A DNA stretch of 64,000 nucleotides from Lateolabrax maculatus. Its lineage: Eukaryota > Chordata > Actinopteri > Acropomatiformes > Lateolabracidae. The notes under the pieces were generated by a model. That model was not told the DNA's origin, searched no databases, and saw only the letters and a program-made list of their open reading frames with translations. The stretch is from positions 1,544,501 to 1,608,500 of the forward strand of contig CM062218.1 in assembly GCA_031216445.1 (NCBI GenBank), given 5' to 3'. The position numbers and the translations under genes are program-made. Each line of letters begins with the position of its first letter. Position 1 is the first letter of the stretch. Below are positions 1-13,504 of the stretch, piece after piece.

Positions 1-592
1 TGTTGTACTATTATATATTCTATCATTAGATTATTATTCCTCATCATTCATGGAAAAGCAGGATTTTACTGTTGGAGCTCATTTTGAACTGTTTTGTATC
101 GGACTGCAGCTGATGATTATTTTCATTCTGGATCCATCTGCTGATTATTTTCTCCATTGATCCATTGATCGTTTGCTTTGTAACAATAGTGAAAATAGTG
201 AGAAATGGCGTCACGATGAGCCAGAGCCCAAAGTGACACAATGCTTGTTGTGTCCAACCAACAGTCCAAAGCTCAACATTATTAAAACACATTCACATGA
301 TTCAAATCATTCAAAGGAAAAGCAGCAAATCTTCACATCTGAGAAGTTTAATTTATGTGTAAAAGTCTTAATTTGTAAAGTAACTAAAGCTGTTAAATGT
401 AGTGCAGTTAAAAGTAAAAATCGTATCTCAGTGCTTCAGTGTGACCATTAAAATGTCTGAAGACAAAATAATTTACTTCAGAAATTATAAATAAACTACA
501 GATGGAAGAAACACACACACACTCAGTTAACTGTCTGCCAGGGAAACTCATCAATGAGTTGATTACTAATCCTCAGTATGATATCATATCCT

Positions 593-596
<4 letters not shown>

Positions 597-629
<33 letters not shown>
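597..629. repeat. (GT)n microsatellite
   Basis: Uninterrupted GT dinucleotides, about 16 units. Confidence 0.97.
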
Positions 630-630
<1 letters not shown>

Positions 631-954
631 CGGATGAAGTCATGGTGTGTACTTCACTGTCTGGTTTCAGAACTCTGTATTAATGATTGTTTTCCTCCTC
701 AGCAGCCTTTAAATCTGCAGCCGCTGACAGACGCCGCTGAGAGCCTCGTCTTTCATGGAACCAAACTGTCGAGCCAACGGTTTCCTTTTTGATTGATTTT
801 AAATTCGTGACAGCCGATGCGTCCTTTCGGAGACACGAGAGGGACGACGGAGCGCAAACAACTTAAAGAACAAAGACAAATTGCCATTTATTAGCAGAAC
901 TGAGCAACAAAATAATCAGTAAATTATGTTTTAAATCTGCAGAAGATCTACGTC

Positions 955-1240
955 TCTACAGTTGGGTGAGTTGCAGTCCCTTTACTCACCATCTTCAAAG
1001 CTGTTGTCGACTGTTGTTTGCTTAGATTTTGGTAAAGTGTCTCCATTAAAGTAGCCGGATAAGCTGTTAGGAGCTCCTGTCTGCAGTGCACCTGAGGATG
1101 AACCGTCAGCTGCCACTGGACAGCTCTGATACTGAAGAAAAAGCAAAAACATGAAGATTCTCAGACAGCTTCTGAAGTGATGTTAAGCATATTTCTGAGC
1201 AGATTTAGATATAATGATATCCTCCTTTTGCCCCTGTTGT
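955..1240 (+). repeat. Dispersed repeat, related to 46585-46890
   Basis: Shares ATACTGAAGAAAA, AAACATGA-GATTCTCAG, a later AATGATATCCTC and other words in the same order with the copy at 46.6 kb, showing two diverged copies of one interspersed element. Confidence 0.65.
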
Positions 1241-1394
1241 CTCTCGTCTCACCTGGAAGTTTGTTTCCGACCCGTCTGACTTCATCTGAAGCCTTTACAC
1301 CAGAAAGTGGCTCAGCGAAGAGATCCGTGCGTCATCACAGGGCTCCTTTGTGTCTTCTGTCTCAACAAAATGCTGCTGTTTGGAAGTAATGCCG

Positions 1395-1455
1395 ACCTGA
1401 TGATGGCGCTGGATGAACAGTCAGCAGGATTCATCCTGAGGGGGTCGCGACGGTC
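1395..1455 (-). repeat. Fragment of the 'GATGATGGCGCTAGATGAA' repeat family
   Basis: Reads CCTGATGATGGCGCTGGATG, the reverse complement of the segment at about 31655-31690. Same family as the copies at 31610-31735 and 38520-38690. Confidence 0.5.
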
Positions 1456-1708
1456 GTGATGATCCACCCACCAGGTGTTGAGATCTCTCAGTCTGGACCG
1501 AGGTGGAGGAGCGACAGGAGAGCGTGTGATTGGCAGGTGAACTCTGGGGAGTGTAGTTCAGACAAACCGAGAGTCAAAGATGGAGACAAACGTTCATTAA
1601 CAGGAAACAGACAGCCGAGGATCATCAGTCAGACAGCTGCCTGTCTCTTTACAACTCTTTCCAGTCCCGAGTGAACCTCAGACGACTCATCAAACGCTTT
1701 GATCGCAT

Positions 1709-1709
1709 A

Positions 1710-1761
<52 letters not shown>
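1709..1761. repeat. (CA)n microsatellite
   Basis: About 26 uninterrupted CA units. Confidence 0.97.
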
Positions 1762-1762
<1 letters not shown>

Positions 1763-3429
1763 ATAAGGCTGTAAATTAACCTGAAGGACATTTATGTGAA
1801 AACACTCAAAGAGAAGATCCAGACACACATTTTCCCAGACAGATATATGACAGCAGCACATCCAGTGTTTTCCACAGACTTCTACACACTGTGACGTTTT
1901 ATTTCTGTTCACACCGAGTTACTTTTAAAGGAAAAACTCAAATCACAGCTGATGATTTGTGATGAAACGAGCTGAATCGTGCGATTTGGATCTAGTTCAT
2001 GCTCGGCTGTGAGGCCATTTTGGAGGCTCAGAAACACATTTTCCCCCTGCACAATTCTTACAAAAGAAAGAGCTGTCTCTTAATATTAATACTAATATCA
2101 TTATTAACAATCATTTTATTTCATTTAGGTCTCAAAGAGCTGTGTCAGTAATTCATTTTGGATAAGAATATGAATTCATGCGTGTGGGGAGTCAGGCGGT
2201 TAACAAAGTAATGTTCAAAGACTGGTGATGGATTCATTAAGCTTCAAAATACTGGATACTACACTTCCCATAATGCAACAATTACAACCTCCTGCAGATG
2301 GCAGAGGACATTATACAACCGCTCTCCACGGGTTTGATGAGTAAACAGACTTCGAGGGCTGAAATTGGTGGAATGCACCTTTAATGTGTCTTTAAAACAC
2401 ATCATAAAGAAAGAGGGATTCGGTGATATTTCTAACTGCCGGTGGGGCTCATGGCAGCTGTAACGCTCCTCTCGACCTACTCGAAGCTTGTAAGTCTTCA
2501 TCCCTCAGGAGCTGCAGCGCAGATTTACACTCAGTTAGGATCAGATTTAGAGTTTTTGTCTCAGAGCCAAAACGCTCCCGCGGCCTCGAACACGAGTCGG
2601 GGGAGGAAAACACAGAGGGGGTACAGTAGGACTCTGGTCCGGGAGATTTAAAGCTGCACTTGACTACCTGATAGGTAACTCGAAATGTGAAACCTGAACA
2701 TGATATTTTACAGAGAAATTTGACTCTGATGCATGAATGTTGCATAAAAACAGCATAAAGTCTCCGGACAGAAACACTGCTGCACCATCCCTCCCTGCCT
2801 TCATGTTAAAAACACAATTAAAGAGGCAGCCAAGTCCTGTCTTTACCCAGACGCTTACCCACCAACTCTCCTGTAACCCCTTTAATTACAGTTTATTATT
2901 TTAACTGGTAATTAGGAAAATTATCTATTTATGAAGCACCATTAAGGAAGTGTCTTAAAAACTACTTTTAACAGACGGCAGCAGCTTTTCTCCTGGTTAC
3001 CTCATGAGGAGCAGCCATAGGCAGCCTGTATATGTGGATATACGTGTGAGAACCAGTCTACATTATTTGCATGTGGCGATATTTTCCGTTATAAACCTGC
3101 TGCAGTGATTAAGACTTTCACCAAACGAGCAAATAAAGATCCAGGCGTCGACGGCGTGCCAGCAGCCGACTACAAACCTGCATTATGGAGAGGAGGAAGC
3201 ACAGTGGACCAACGCTTTATTTCACCGCCCACTGTAGCACGGAGAAACCAGGAAGCTACAGGATCACTACAGCTACGCTTAATACACACAGAAGAAGAAG
3301 AAGAAGAAGAAGACACCACTGGGTGACGTCATTAAAAGAGCTCCAGTTTCAGGCTCAAAGGACGGGGAAACCACGCCTCCTCGTCGCTCCACACAGATCT
3401 GAAGTTTTGTTGCTGAGGGACGTCGAAGT

Positions 3430-3595
3430 CACCATTTATTAGTTAAGCTTGTTTCTATTGCACATTTTCTTTTTATCAATATAACTTTTCCACTTCAGCC
3501 AAGTGTAAAAACATTTCTTCCGATGTTTCCTGTTCATTTTATGCACAAATTGAAAATGCTCCTAAAATCAGGTGGATGGAAACTCACTATTTGTG
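3430..3595. repeat. Interspersed repeat, related to 5095-5345 and 37790-38260
   Basis: CACCATTTATTAGTTAAGCT, TATGCACAAATTGAAAATGC and CAGGTGGATGGAAACTCACT. The reverse complement of the last phrase occurs near 38125. Confidence 0.45.
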
Positions 3596-5094
3596 ATAAA
3601 ACTGCTGCTTGTCTGGAGAAGTGACGCTCGTCGTATATTTTCTCTTCTTCTGTCGACGTTCTAGATGCTCAAAGGGTCTGTGGCTGAAGGCCCTTCACAA
3701 CGTCCTGCTGACACGACTCAGTGTGATCACCGGTCTGCTGCAGTGTGCTGAGGACGGCCATGTTTGTGTTTGACGTCTTTGTCCGCCTCTCAGATGAAAA
3801 ACTCATCAACGTGCTTGAACTCAACGACAACTCGGTGTCCTCAGAGTTTTCCGAGTCGTTATGTGAAGACGAGGCGAAGGCCGGAGAGGCAGCGGTGAAG
3901 GAATAAACAGAAGGATGCAGGAAACACACGTCATCTTCTGCTCTCTACTGGTTCAGCAGAATCACTGGGGATCCACCACATAGAAAAACAGACCTGATTC
4001 ACATCAGTGACATTTGGATTTTACGCTTTCAAAGATGTCAAAATTTAAAGGAATAAGCAGTAAAAATAGAAAATACTATCAAATGTTTGATAGTGAGTAT
4101 GAGTTTTTATGCAGCTTAAGAAAAAAATCTAACAGATGAAAGATGATAACTGAGAGAAAACGTGGTGAAATCTTTGTTCATCAATCCGGAGCGATCTGTG
4201 TTCGCTGCTGACCACGACGGAGGAGTTACAGCTTTGGAGACCAAATCCTCCCGATGTGACAAATCTACGAAGCAACCAATCACAGCACGGCGTTCAGAAC
4301 AGTGTGAACAGCACAAATCTGATCTTTCCCATTCTGATTCGGGCCGCGTTCATATGTGATCCTAAATCAGGTTCAGGTCTGATCTTTTGAACAGTCATAT
4401 CTGAATTCATGAGACTTTTACGTCACCGAGCGTTTCACCGAGAGTCTTGTGGCGAGGCGCCGACAGACGGAGATGGAAGTGGCCCTCGTTGCCTTGACAG
4501 CCCGAATGTTTTGGATGAAATCTGATTCTGTGAAGCCGTTCACGTCCACTCCTCCGTCCACAGGTAGCAGCCGGTTGCCTCTCGACCAGCTCACACTGGA
4601 ATCTGATATCAGCCACATTTAAAAAACAATCAGATCTGAGCAATAAAACCAAATTGAGCACTAAGACCTGCAGCGCAAACATGGCCTTCACATTGTCAGA
4701 CCTGCACTGACATCACCGTCCCTCAGGCTCCTCCACTTGTGCGGTAAAAGTAAAATAATATATGGTCGTTGGCATCTAGCGGCCGGCGTTAAAGTCCAAC
4801 CCTATAGTGATGACAGCCAGAGGCCTCTTCCATCTGCCAGCAGCAACACCGACATCAGTCAAAACAAATGAGAAGCTCCACATGTTGCTCGTATAATTCG
4901 TTCTCATGCTCTTTATGGCTTTTCGCAGTTCACATGTGTAGGAGAAATGAGAGATGTGTCTTCACTGAGGCGAGGAAACATCAGGAATGGCTTCCTGACG
5001 TAGAGGCGTATCTTTATTTAAAGTCCTACTGCCTGCTTCCTCATTTCCCCTGCATTAATGTTGGGTGGAAGAGTTGGTGTATCAGTAGAGTCAA

Positions 5095-5345
5095 ATGGAA
5101 ACAGACTTACATTAACACATGAAACTAACAGAAACGTCTGAGGCCCATCATGCTGTCCACGTGGTTTTGTGTCGTTTGAACTTGGACTGGAGCTCTTTTA
5201 ATGGTTTCATCAGCTCCACCTGCTGGTTATCTCCATCAACCAGTAAACTAATATTCACACACAGTAGTCGAGGGAAACGAGCAGCAATTCAGTTTCTTTT
5301 TCTGATTTTCTGGAAATTTTGTTGAAATTTGCATTACATTTAGAG
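5095..5345 (+). repeat. Interspersed repeat copy
   Basis: TGGAAACAGACTTACATTAA, GTCGAGGGAAACGAGCAGCA and TCTGATTTTCTGGAAATTTT, phrases I associate with one teleost repeat family. Moderate confidence only. Confidence 0.4.
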
Positions 5346-8204
5346 GGAAACTTGACTTTTGCTGCAGTGCATCACGGCTCAGTCATGTCAATATACAGAC
5401 AATGATTAGTGAGAAAACTGTCAGAGTCTTATATTTAATAAAAATGGACAGTTTAGCCTCAATTTCCATTGATCTGAAGTGATGGAGACGGCATCATCCT
5501 GCATCCAAGTTTAATCAACAGGAAGTTTTTCATGTTTTTTTGCTCTCAACTGTTTCTTTTCCTCTGCACAGAATGACCTGTTTGTCTTCAATGTTACTGC
5601 AGGCATTCACCGAACTGTACCGACTGAAACGTTTCCACGCAGCGTTACGGAGGACAGTTTGATCCTGGAACCTGCTGACGATCTGACATTTCCTCCAACC
5701 TGGAAATAAACACATGAAATGTGAATCTGGCAGCAGTGAAAAGATCAGACTGATTCCCGGGCTGGAAACCCAGAGGCCTTTATGAACAACAGGCAGGTGT
5801 CTTATCTGCTGCGCTCTGAAAGACACAAAGAAGACATTATGGGTTTTGGCTGAGGTGGAATATTATTGTCACAGCAATAAAAAACTTTAATGAGAGACAA
5901 AGAAAGAAAGAGTAAACTGAAACTCAGTGGAAAAGACTGCAGTGAATGTCTGGCAGCAGGAGCGTGAAAATTGGTGCTAATCTGTTCCTGAGGCTCTTAA
6001 AAAGGAAATTTAGTCAGATTTTTTTCCTGACCGGTAGAACAAAATCATCACAGTTCATCTGCAGGGGACTGAACCGGTGCCCTGATTCAGAACTACACAG
6101 TAAATCCAAGCAGGTTTTATCTGTAGTGTGTTAAAGTGTTTACAAAATTGCCAATGTGCAAACTAAAAGTGCTGGACTTTTTAATGGGGTTTCATGTGGC
6201 AACGCAACAAACAACCAGGAAAGAAACAGCTCTGGAACTCAAACAATCACCTCCTGCTTTGATCATTTCAGTGAATTTTATTTACAGCTAATGAACAAAC
6301 CTGTTGACAGTTGGGTGTGAAACCTTTTTCCTCGTCTGTGTGAGATTTAACTGGCAGAGCCTTTATAAAGTCACAGTTTGTTTGACGTTTATCACAGTTT
6401 TCACATCTTTCCTGCAGCTTTAAGATTAGATTATTAAATGTTTCATGGATTTGAAACCAGCAGTGTGAAAGAACAAAGAGTCGACACTTTAAGAGGAAAG
6501 TTCAGACACAAAGAAGTTGATCAGGAGGAAGAGGAGGAGGAGGAGGAGGAATCAGGCTGGTGTGCGTTCAGAAGACGCTGTTTTCTGAACAGTGACGTCC
6601 GTGTTGAAAGAAGCTGCAGTCTGTTTTATTGAGGCTGTTTTGGCTCGTTGCCCCCGGCTACTGCATGCTATGATCTCATCCAACCCCCATTTCCTGGGTC
6701 AGAGAAAGCCTCCAACTCCCACAATCCAACATTCCACAGGCCCGTTTCCAGGTCGCCGGGCAACTGAACTCCTCACTGTGAGACTCACTGAGTCCATGAG
6801 ATTCGTGTCTGTGGAGGATGAAACAGGGACGATAAACTCAGTTTAAACATGAATTATATAGATGTGATGGAACTAAACTGACTTCTTATTTCTCCAAACA
6901 ATCTTGAATATAATTTCTTTTGTCAAGAAACAGGAAGTCAGTTTTCTTACAAGAGTTTCCTCCTCTGACATCGAGACGAAGCCAGCAGGGCTCTCGCTTC
7001 GTACACCGACAAGAGTTTTATTTATCTTCTCGAGAGCTTTTTCTAACATAAGTAACCAGACAGAAAATGAAGTTGGCTCAGCGCCGGTCTGGGTCCTTTG
7101 TGCAGTGGTCTGGTTGTGTTTGGTGTCGTACCCTGTGTCACGCTTCTGTTTATTCACCTCTGCCTCCTGTAAGTTTTTGTTCTCTATGTTTCAGTAAACT
7201 GGCTGCACCGTACCTGCCGGCCTCCTCACCTCTCTGCCTTTGGGTCCTACGCCTGTTTTCCTGCGTAACGAGACCTTAAAGGCTGAGTTTCATTTCAATC
7301 AGGTCACAAAACCAAAGCTCATTAGCACATTTGTTGAATTTTCCTGTTTGGGATTAGTTTGACACTTGGTGGAGCACTGAAGTAAAGAACCTGCAGTTAA
7401 ATCATCTCTTTAACCACCAACTTCTGCTGGTTTCCACCTTCCAAACAACCCTTTATTTGTTGCTACCAGCCATTACAAACAAGCAGACGTCGTTTATTTC
7501 CGTCACGATGGAACAATCCTCTTCATCTCACGGCACCGGTTCCTCACTGAACTGGATCCATCCCATTACGAACCCATTCAAGGCTCGTTCCTCCCTTTCA
7601 ACTGCTTTTATTATTCACTCTGATCACCAGCAATGCTCTTCCCATCTCATGCATCATTACCAGAACAGGGAGGACGTTTCCAAACGCCGAGCTCTGCCCA
7701 TTACTGTCCATCTAATAGAAATCGCGTCCTCTTATTTTCCACTGCGGCTCCAACCACCGTGACCGCTTCCCTGTTTGAGAAAACCATTTCATGTCTTCTC
7801 AGAGCTGCTCCATCAGACTTAATTATTATCTGAAACCACCGCCTGCCTTATAGTCGTTATGTGTGAAAATGACCTCAACGATGATTAAACGGAAAACTGC
7901 AAAGACTCCGAAGTGTTTCATAAAGCGAGCTCCTGTCTGTCCCACTCGCAGACACACCTGCCCAGGTACAAATACTTCTGGCTGCTTTAATCTGCCTAGT
8001 TACAGCCCTGCTCACCCTCATACAGGTGTTTTTATTTATTATCATTATGGTTCATTAATTCATTTTAACTGCAGAAACAAAGTAACCTCCTCCTCAGGTG
8101 ATAAATGATACTGTCCAAACTATTTGTGTTGACATTTGTTTGGTGGCTGATTTTAACATATTCTCCTCACCTGGGAACCATAAACCTGAAAGCTGTGTTT
8201 CCAG

Positions 8205-8205
<1 letters not shown>

Positions 8206-8234
<29 letters not shown>
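8206..8234. repeat. G29 homopolymer
   Basis: Twenty-nine consecutive G on the plus strand. Very long for a vertebrate genome, strongly quadruplex-prone and a common assembly weak point. Confidence 0.95.
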
Positions 8235-8235
<1 letters not shown>

Positions 8236-8398
8236 GATGCAGTCATGTGTCCCCAATAAATGTGTTTCCCGTCTCAGCCAGATGTTCAGGTTTGCACTGA
8301 TGGTTTTAACAGCCGAGAGTGAAATATGCATCACTAATGTAACACAGCCGTGTGTGTGTGTGTGTGTGTGTGCATGTGTGTGTGTTACATGTATTTGT

Positions 8399-8660
8399 GA
8401 CTCTTATCTAAATCAATCGATTGCTTAGTCAATTGACAAAAAATTAAGTAACTTGTCAACCTTCTCCGGTGGAATGATTTGCTGGTTTTCTGTATTTTTC
8501 ATCGTTGATTATTGAACATCTTTTCGGTTTGATTAGAGAAAACAATGAATACAGAAAGCTGTGGTGGGCTTTTTCTCTCTATCTTCTGATTATGTTTTTT
8601 AATACACCGAACGATTAATTGATCAATCAACAAAATAATAATCTGAAAGGGAAAATCGTC
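8399..8660. repeat. AT-rich 'ATTAATCGATTAAT'-type interspersed repeat
   Basis: Starts AATCAATCGATTGCTTAGTC and ends ACGATTAATTGATCAATCAAC; the ends are roughly inverted. Related copies lie at 9875-10000, 24755-24830 and 25885-26140. Confidence 0.65.
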
Positions 8661-9874
8661 CTTGGTATTTTTAAAAATGTGAAATATTCCTGGGAACAAG
8701 TCGGTACATCTCGCATCCAAAGCAGAATCACCACACTGGACCACGAGCCAGTCACCAGGATATAATCACCATAGGTTACTGATTAATCGGACAAACCTCC
8801 TACAACGTCAATATTGATTATTATTGACATTTTTCATGTAGTGCTGCTTTTAAGGACAAACCACGTCACCAAACAGATTAATTCAGTTCATGTCAGCTTT
8901 AACACGTCTGTAAAACATAGAATAAATGGAATGAGGGCTCTCTGAAACACCTGAGTGAAACCCCACGAGTGGACGGTCCCCTTCACCTGTGCGCCTGCTG
9001 ATGAAAAGGATCAATAGTTTCCCCCTCGGCTGTGTTTTCACACCATCACAGGCCGTTTGACTGGGACGAGTAGAAAAATGTTTCACGTCATAAATCCATG
9101 TTTTGAGACTCTCCAGGCGGGACGGAGAGCCAGTTGGCCTCCGCTCGCCGACAGGAAGCAGATTTAGAGATGCAGCTGGACTCAAACGCTTTGATTCAGA
9201 GCCGCCGGGTCGCTCCTCGCAACACACAAAACACAACACACTTCATACACAAACACACAAGCTGGGCGTCAGTGCTCACACTTTGTCTGTGCTCCGTCCA
9301 ACATACAAATCGTGTTTAAAAAAAAGGAAATCAGAATCTAAGACAAAGACATGCATATAATTAATAAAATAAAATTCCGAATATAATACTAAGGTAAACT
9401 GGTTTAGAGCAGTGAAACCCAGTAAACTAATGGAGACAGGTTGTACATTAATGTGTTTAATGAGAACTTGTTCTATTCAGGTAGGAGAAATCTAAAATAA
9501 TGTATGTGCTGTGATGGTTTAATAGCTGGTAGACAGAAGGCCGGCCTGCCAGCCATGCTGTTTCCTTTCACTCACACACCTTTCAGAGAGAGTTGATGTG
9601 TTTGGTTTGGACATTAAATATTTAGACTTCCAGTGTGAGACACATGATGAACGAGATCTGTGGTGTCACATTTGTTCCCGGTCTCAGAAAAGACGGAGCT
9701 GTGGACACAAAATGTGACGTTTTCTATTGTTTTTCTGTGTTTGTCTCATCTCGGCTAATTCGTCTGTTAAATTTTGCGCTGAAACAGGGAAATATTGTAT
9801 TTTACTACGTTTATATGACAGCTTTAATTACTTTAAAAATTAAGATTTTGGCACACAATATATGACAATGTTCA

Positions 9875-10000
9875 ATAACAGCTGAAACGATTAGTCGGTT
9901 GATCCATTAACAGGTACTACTAAACTCTTTTTATAATCCAATGTGATGATTTGCTGCTTTTCCTTTTTAATTAATAATTCTACTATATTTATAATTTTAT
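9875..10000. repeat. Partial copy of the AT-rich 'ATTAATCG' repeat
   Basis: Contains AGCTGAAACGATTAGTCGGT and GTGATGATTTGCTGCTTTTC, both also found in part in the 8.4-kb copy. Confidence 0.55.
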
Positions 10001-10829
10001 CCTGCTTTTATATTACTGCATGAGTAATAATCTGATAATATATAACAGTATACAGAAGAGCTTCAGAGCGAACATGAACCCGACACACAGGATGAACTAC
10101 GGCTGCTGTGGCACCAAAACTACGTCCTGAATCAAACAAGCACCTTCACTGTGCAATAATTCACTTATTTAAGCAGGAAATTCTTTGCTCCTGGTTGGTT
10201 AAATGTGCGTAAAGTGAATGACAAATATTTAAAATGTAAATCAGCTTTCTTACTGTGGATATAAAAGAAGTTCTGTGAGCTGGGAGGGAGACTGTAACCT
10301 CAGACAAACACACCTTCAATGGCAGCTTGGTTTCTCTGTTTACTGTCGTGCTTTTTTTATTATTTTTTTATTTAATGCCAATGGAGAAAGTAAAGAATAC
10401 TTCATTCATGTTGAGTATCACTAAAGAATGGGGTTAAAAACAGGAGCAGCTCAGGAAAAACCCTCCAAACTCGCCTGTCAGGTAATATTTCAGCTCCATG
10501 TTGAAGTCAAAGCACATTTATTAGGAAAATGAACTGAGCTTCTGTGTCCTAGGAAATGTTAAAACGTTGAATGTTTTTCCACTTTGTTTTTTCTGTGGAT
10601 TAAACAAATAAGATATAAAGTGTTGGTGATCTTCTCTTTGGACGGAGCCAGTCTTCTTCTTCTTCTTCTTCTTTCTGTATTCATACAGATGCAACACGCC
10701 GATGATTTCTGACCTTTGACCTCAAAGTGTTGGAGACTGAAAAGAGAGTTTCCCTGCGACGGATCAGCAGAACATCACACAGGGAATAAGAAGATCCAAC
10801 TCCCCGAGTCCGGGGACTGTGTGGAGGCC

Positions 10830-10857
10830 ATGATGATGATGATGATGATGATGATGC
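10830..10857. repeat. (ATG)n trinucleotide repeat
   Basis: Nine consecutive TGA/ATG units ending GATGATGCC. Confidence 0.95.
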
Positions 10858-11379
10858 CTTTTGGCGAGCTGGACCGTCATGACATCACTGCTCTGCTCTC
10901 TGTCCCTCCAGCAGCACTTTCCTTCAGATATTTAGTTACCAACTCCCCTGAGGATAAAATAAACTCACAGGACAGATGTGACTTGAGGAGCTGTTGATCT
11001 GGATCGGCTCCCGCTGGCGTCGCACAAACACAAGTCCTGTTGGGTCTTTAACGAGCGCCGGTCTCAGGCGACCGACTGCGTTTCACGTTTGGACCTCAGA
11101 CTGGAACCCTTTGGAAGCCCAGATTCACTTCAGTCCCTCAGACTCGGTGCAGCTGCTGACAGATGAAACTTTCCCGTTCGTACTTTTCGGTATCGATGGT
11201 GGTTAGAAATGAGTCGGAGCATTTTTTACGTCAAAACCTTTAAATTAGACGACATCATTCGCCATCGCCGTCGCACACAAGGGGGTTAACGTCTTGTCAC
11301 ACTGAATCCGCAGAAATCTTTGTCTGTTTTATTTACTTAGTTTAGGTTTCTTCTCTTTACAGAACCACAGTTAAAGAAG

Positions 11380-11600
11380 CGGGCGTGGCGGCGCACGCTG
11401 GTTTGTGAACGGCCATTTCAAGCCATGAATTCTGCGTTTTGGTCGCCACCATCTTGTTTTTTTTGAGCCAGAAGTGACGTTATTTGGACGAGAGGGTAGC
11501 GCTGCCTCTATCCTGATTGGCGGTCACCGTGGTAACGACTTGTCAATCACAAGATAGCCCCGCCCTAAAGCATACGCTGCTTTATCGTCTATTTTCGTGT
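11380..11600 (+). repeat. Dispersed repeat, copy related to 20325-20560
   Basis: It shares long exact words with the region near 20.4 kb: GCCAGAAGTGACGTTATTTG, GAGAGGGTAGCGCT, CTCTATCCTGATTGGCGGTC and AAAGCATACGCTGCTTTATC. No coding potential. Likely an interspersed non-autonomous element. Confidence 0.85.
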
Positions 11601-12969
11601 GTGTAACTGCTCATGCTTGTTATAATCTCAAAGATTTTCATTTAAGTGTCTGTAAAGTCACTATCTGTCAATGGGGATTGAGCCTGTGGGAACTGAGTGT
11701 CTGTTACTAAACGAGGCTGTGAAAACAATATTTTACAATTTGGTTCTCATATTCATAAAAATGAATATCATTATTGTCTTATTCTGTGTCTGAGATAAAA
11801 AGTACATTTTTCTTGCAGCTTTTCGAGTCTGACCATGATGACGCTTACTTTTCCTTTTTTGCAACAGCTCTGATATTTGTGCATCAGCTCCCACTCCTCC
11901 GACTCTTTGTGACTCTCTGCGTAATTCAGATTCTCCGGCTCTGTTTGTAATTGAATATTCTGAATTTCTCAGGAAAATCCTCTTCCTCCTCTCTGCTGTT
12001 ACAATGGCTGCTTTCAGCTTCCTGGGAACAGCGAACAAGTGATTTTCTGGGCCGCCGATCCACTTCAAGATCTGGATTCTGATGTGTCATTTGTCCTCAT
12101 TGACCCATCTGTCTTTTCATAATCTAAAGAAGGTAATTCACTTTTTGAATGAAACTGCAGTGGGACTTAAACAGCGTCCCTAATGAAGAAAGGTAATATG
12201 AACTCAGCAAAACACAATAGGATACAATATTTTTTTTTTAAAGAAGCTACAACATGATTAAAAAAGGGATATTCAGGTGTTTTCGAAAATGTTAGTAATG
12301 ATTAGCTTCATCTGTATTCAGAATAATTTAATTACACATGAAACCAGTACGTGTGTTTTCTGCTTACGTACAGAAATGCTGAAAATCACTTGGGGGCTGA
12401 AACCCTCCTCACGGTCTGTGTTTGGGTGACATATGACTAACTTCACAAGCATCCCGACACCGTTACTCAGCCAAAACAAAGGCTCCCCGTCGCTGGCGTC
12501 GGTCCAGCTCCGCAGAGCAGCCGCCACATCACTGAGAAACATTTAACCTTTAACAGTGCAAATCAAACGTTTCCCTTTAAATGACCTGCCTGCTGATTCT
12601 GTGTTAGGCCAATACGCTCATGTACTCTTATAGGAACAATTACAAACTGAAATCTGTCTAGAAATGAAAGATGTTCAAATACAGTCTTTAGATCAGTGCA
12701 CTGATCATAAATTAGACCAATTCAACTGCATCTGTCTGCTATAAGGAAGTAAAACAGTTTTCAGGTATCTGTATACACACATCTGAACTTCCTGCTCCTG
12801 CTTCCTACTTTCAAATTGAATACATTACTAAGTATTTTTATTTTGCATTATTGTGCGCCGCCTTCCCAACATCCGAATGACTGATCTCACCCTAAGTGGA
12901 CATGTAATACGTAGAAAAGACGATTCCTCGGTGGATCCATCAGTGCAGATCATGAACGACACTCGACCG

Positions 12970-13135
12970 TCTAGTCAATGTGACGTCCTTCAGAACTAGA
13001 AGTACTGTTACTTTTAAACTCTGACTGCATTTCAGAGCATGAGCTTTACACTTTAACTTGAGCAAAGAAGTTGATTCTGTGCTTCTACTTGAGTAAAGAA
13101 GGTGTGGACCTTGAATTAAGTAACAGTAAATCATC
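12970..13135. repeat. AAGTAC-type interspersed repeat fragment
   Basis: Contains GAAGTACTGTTACTTTTAAA and TACTTGAGTAAAGAAGGTG, characteristic of the very frequent 'ACTTAAGTAAAAGTAC' family in fish genomes. Confidence 0.5.
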
Positions 13136-13478
13136 AGGTGTGTTTCTAATCTCACAAACAGATCCATGCTCCCAACCACCCAAAAAACACACATTAACAC
13201 AAAAGACAGTTAATTAAAATGTCTGCAGTGTGAAATGTTGTAAAACTGCTCTGAAACACTTCTCTGTATCATTGTTCGTGTTTGTGAGGAGGATGACAGA
13301 CAGGCGGGGAAGTAAAAGTCTGCAGGTCTTCCTGTCCCGGACTCGGCTGCAGGCCGGTCGACATCGAAGCAGACGGCAGCTTCACCTCTTCCTCTCAGGT
13401 CCTGATAAAACTTTACAATCCTAGCTTTGTATTGTAGAGGAGTCCTTCAGACACTGGTAATATATTTCTCAGACTACT

Positions 13479-13504
13479 GTGTGTGTGTGTGTGTGTGTGT
13501 GTGA
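13479..13504. repeat. (GT)n microsatellite
   Basis: About 12 GT units. Confidence 0.95.
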
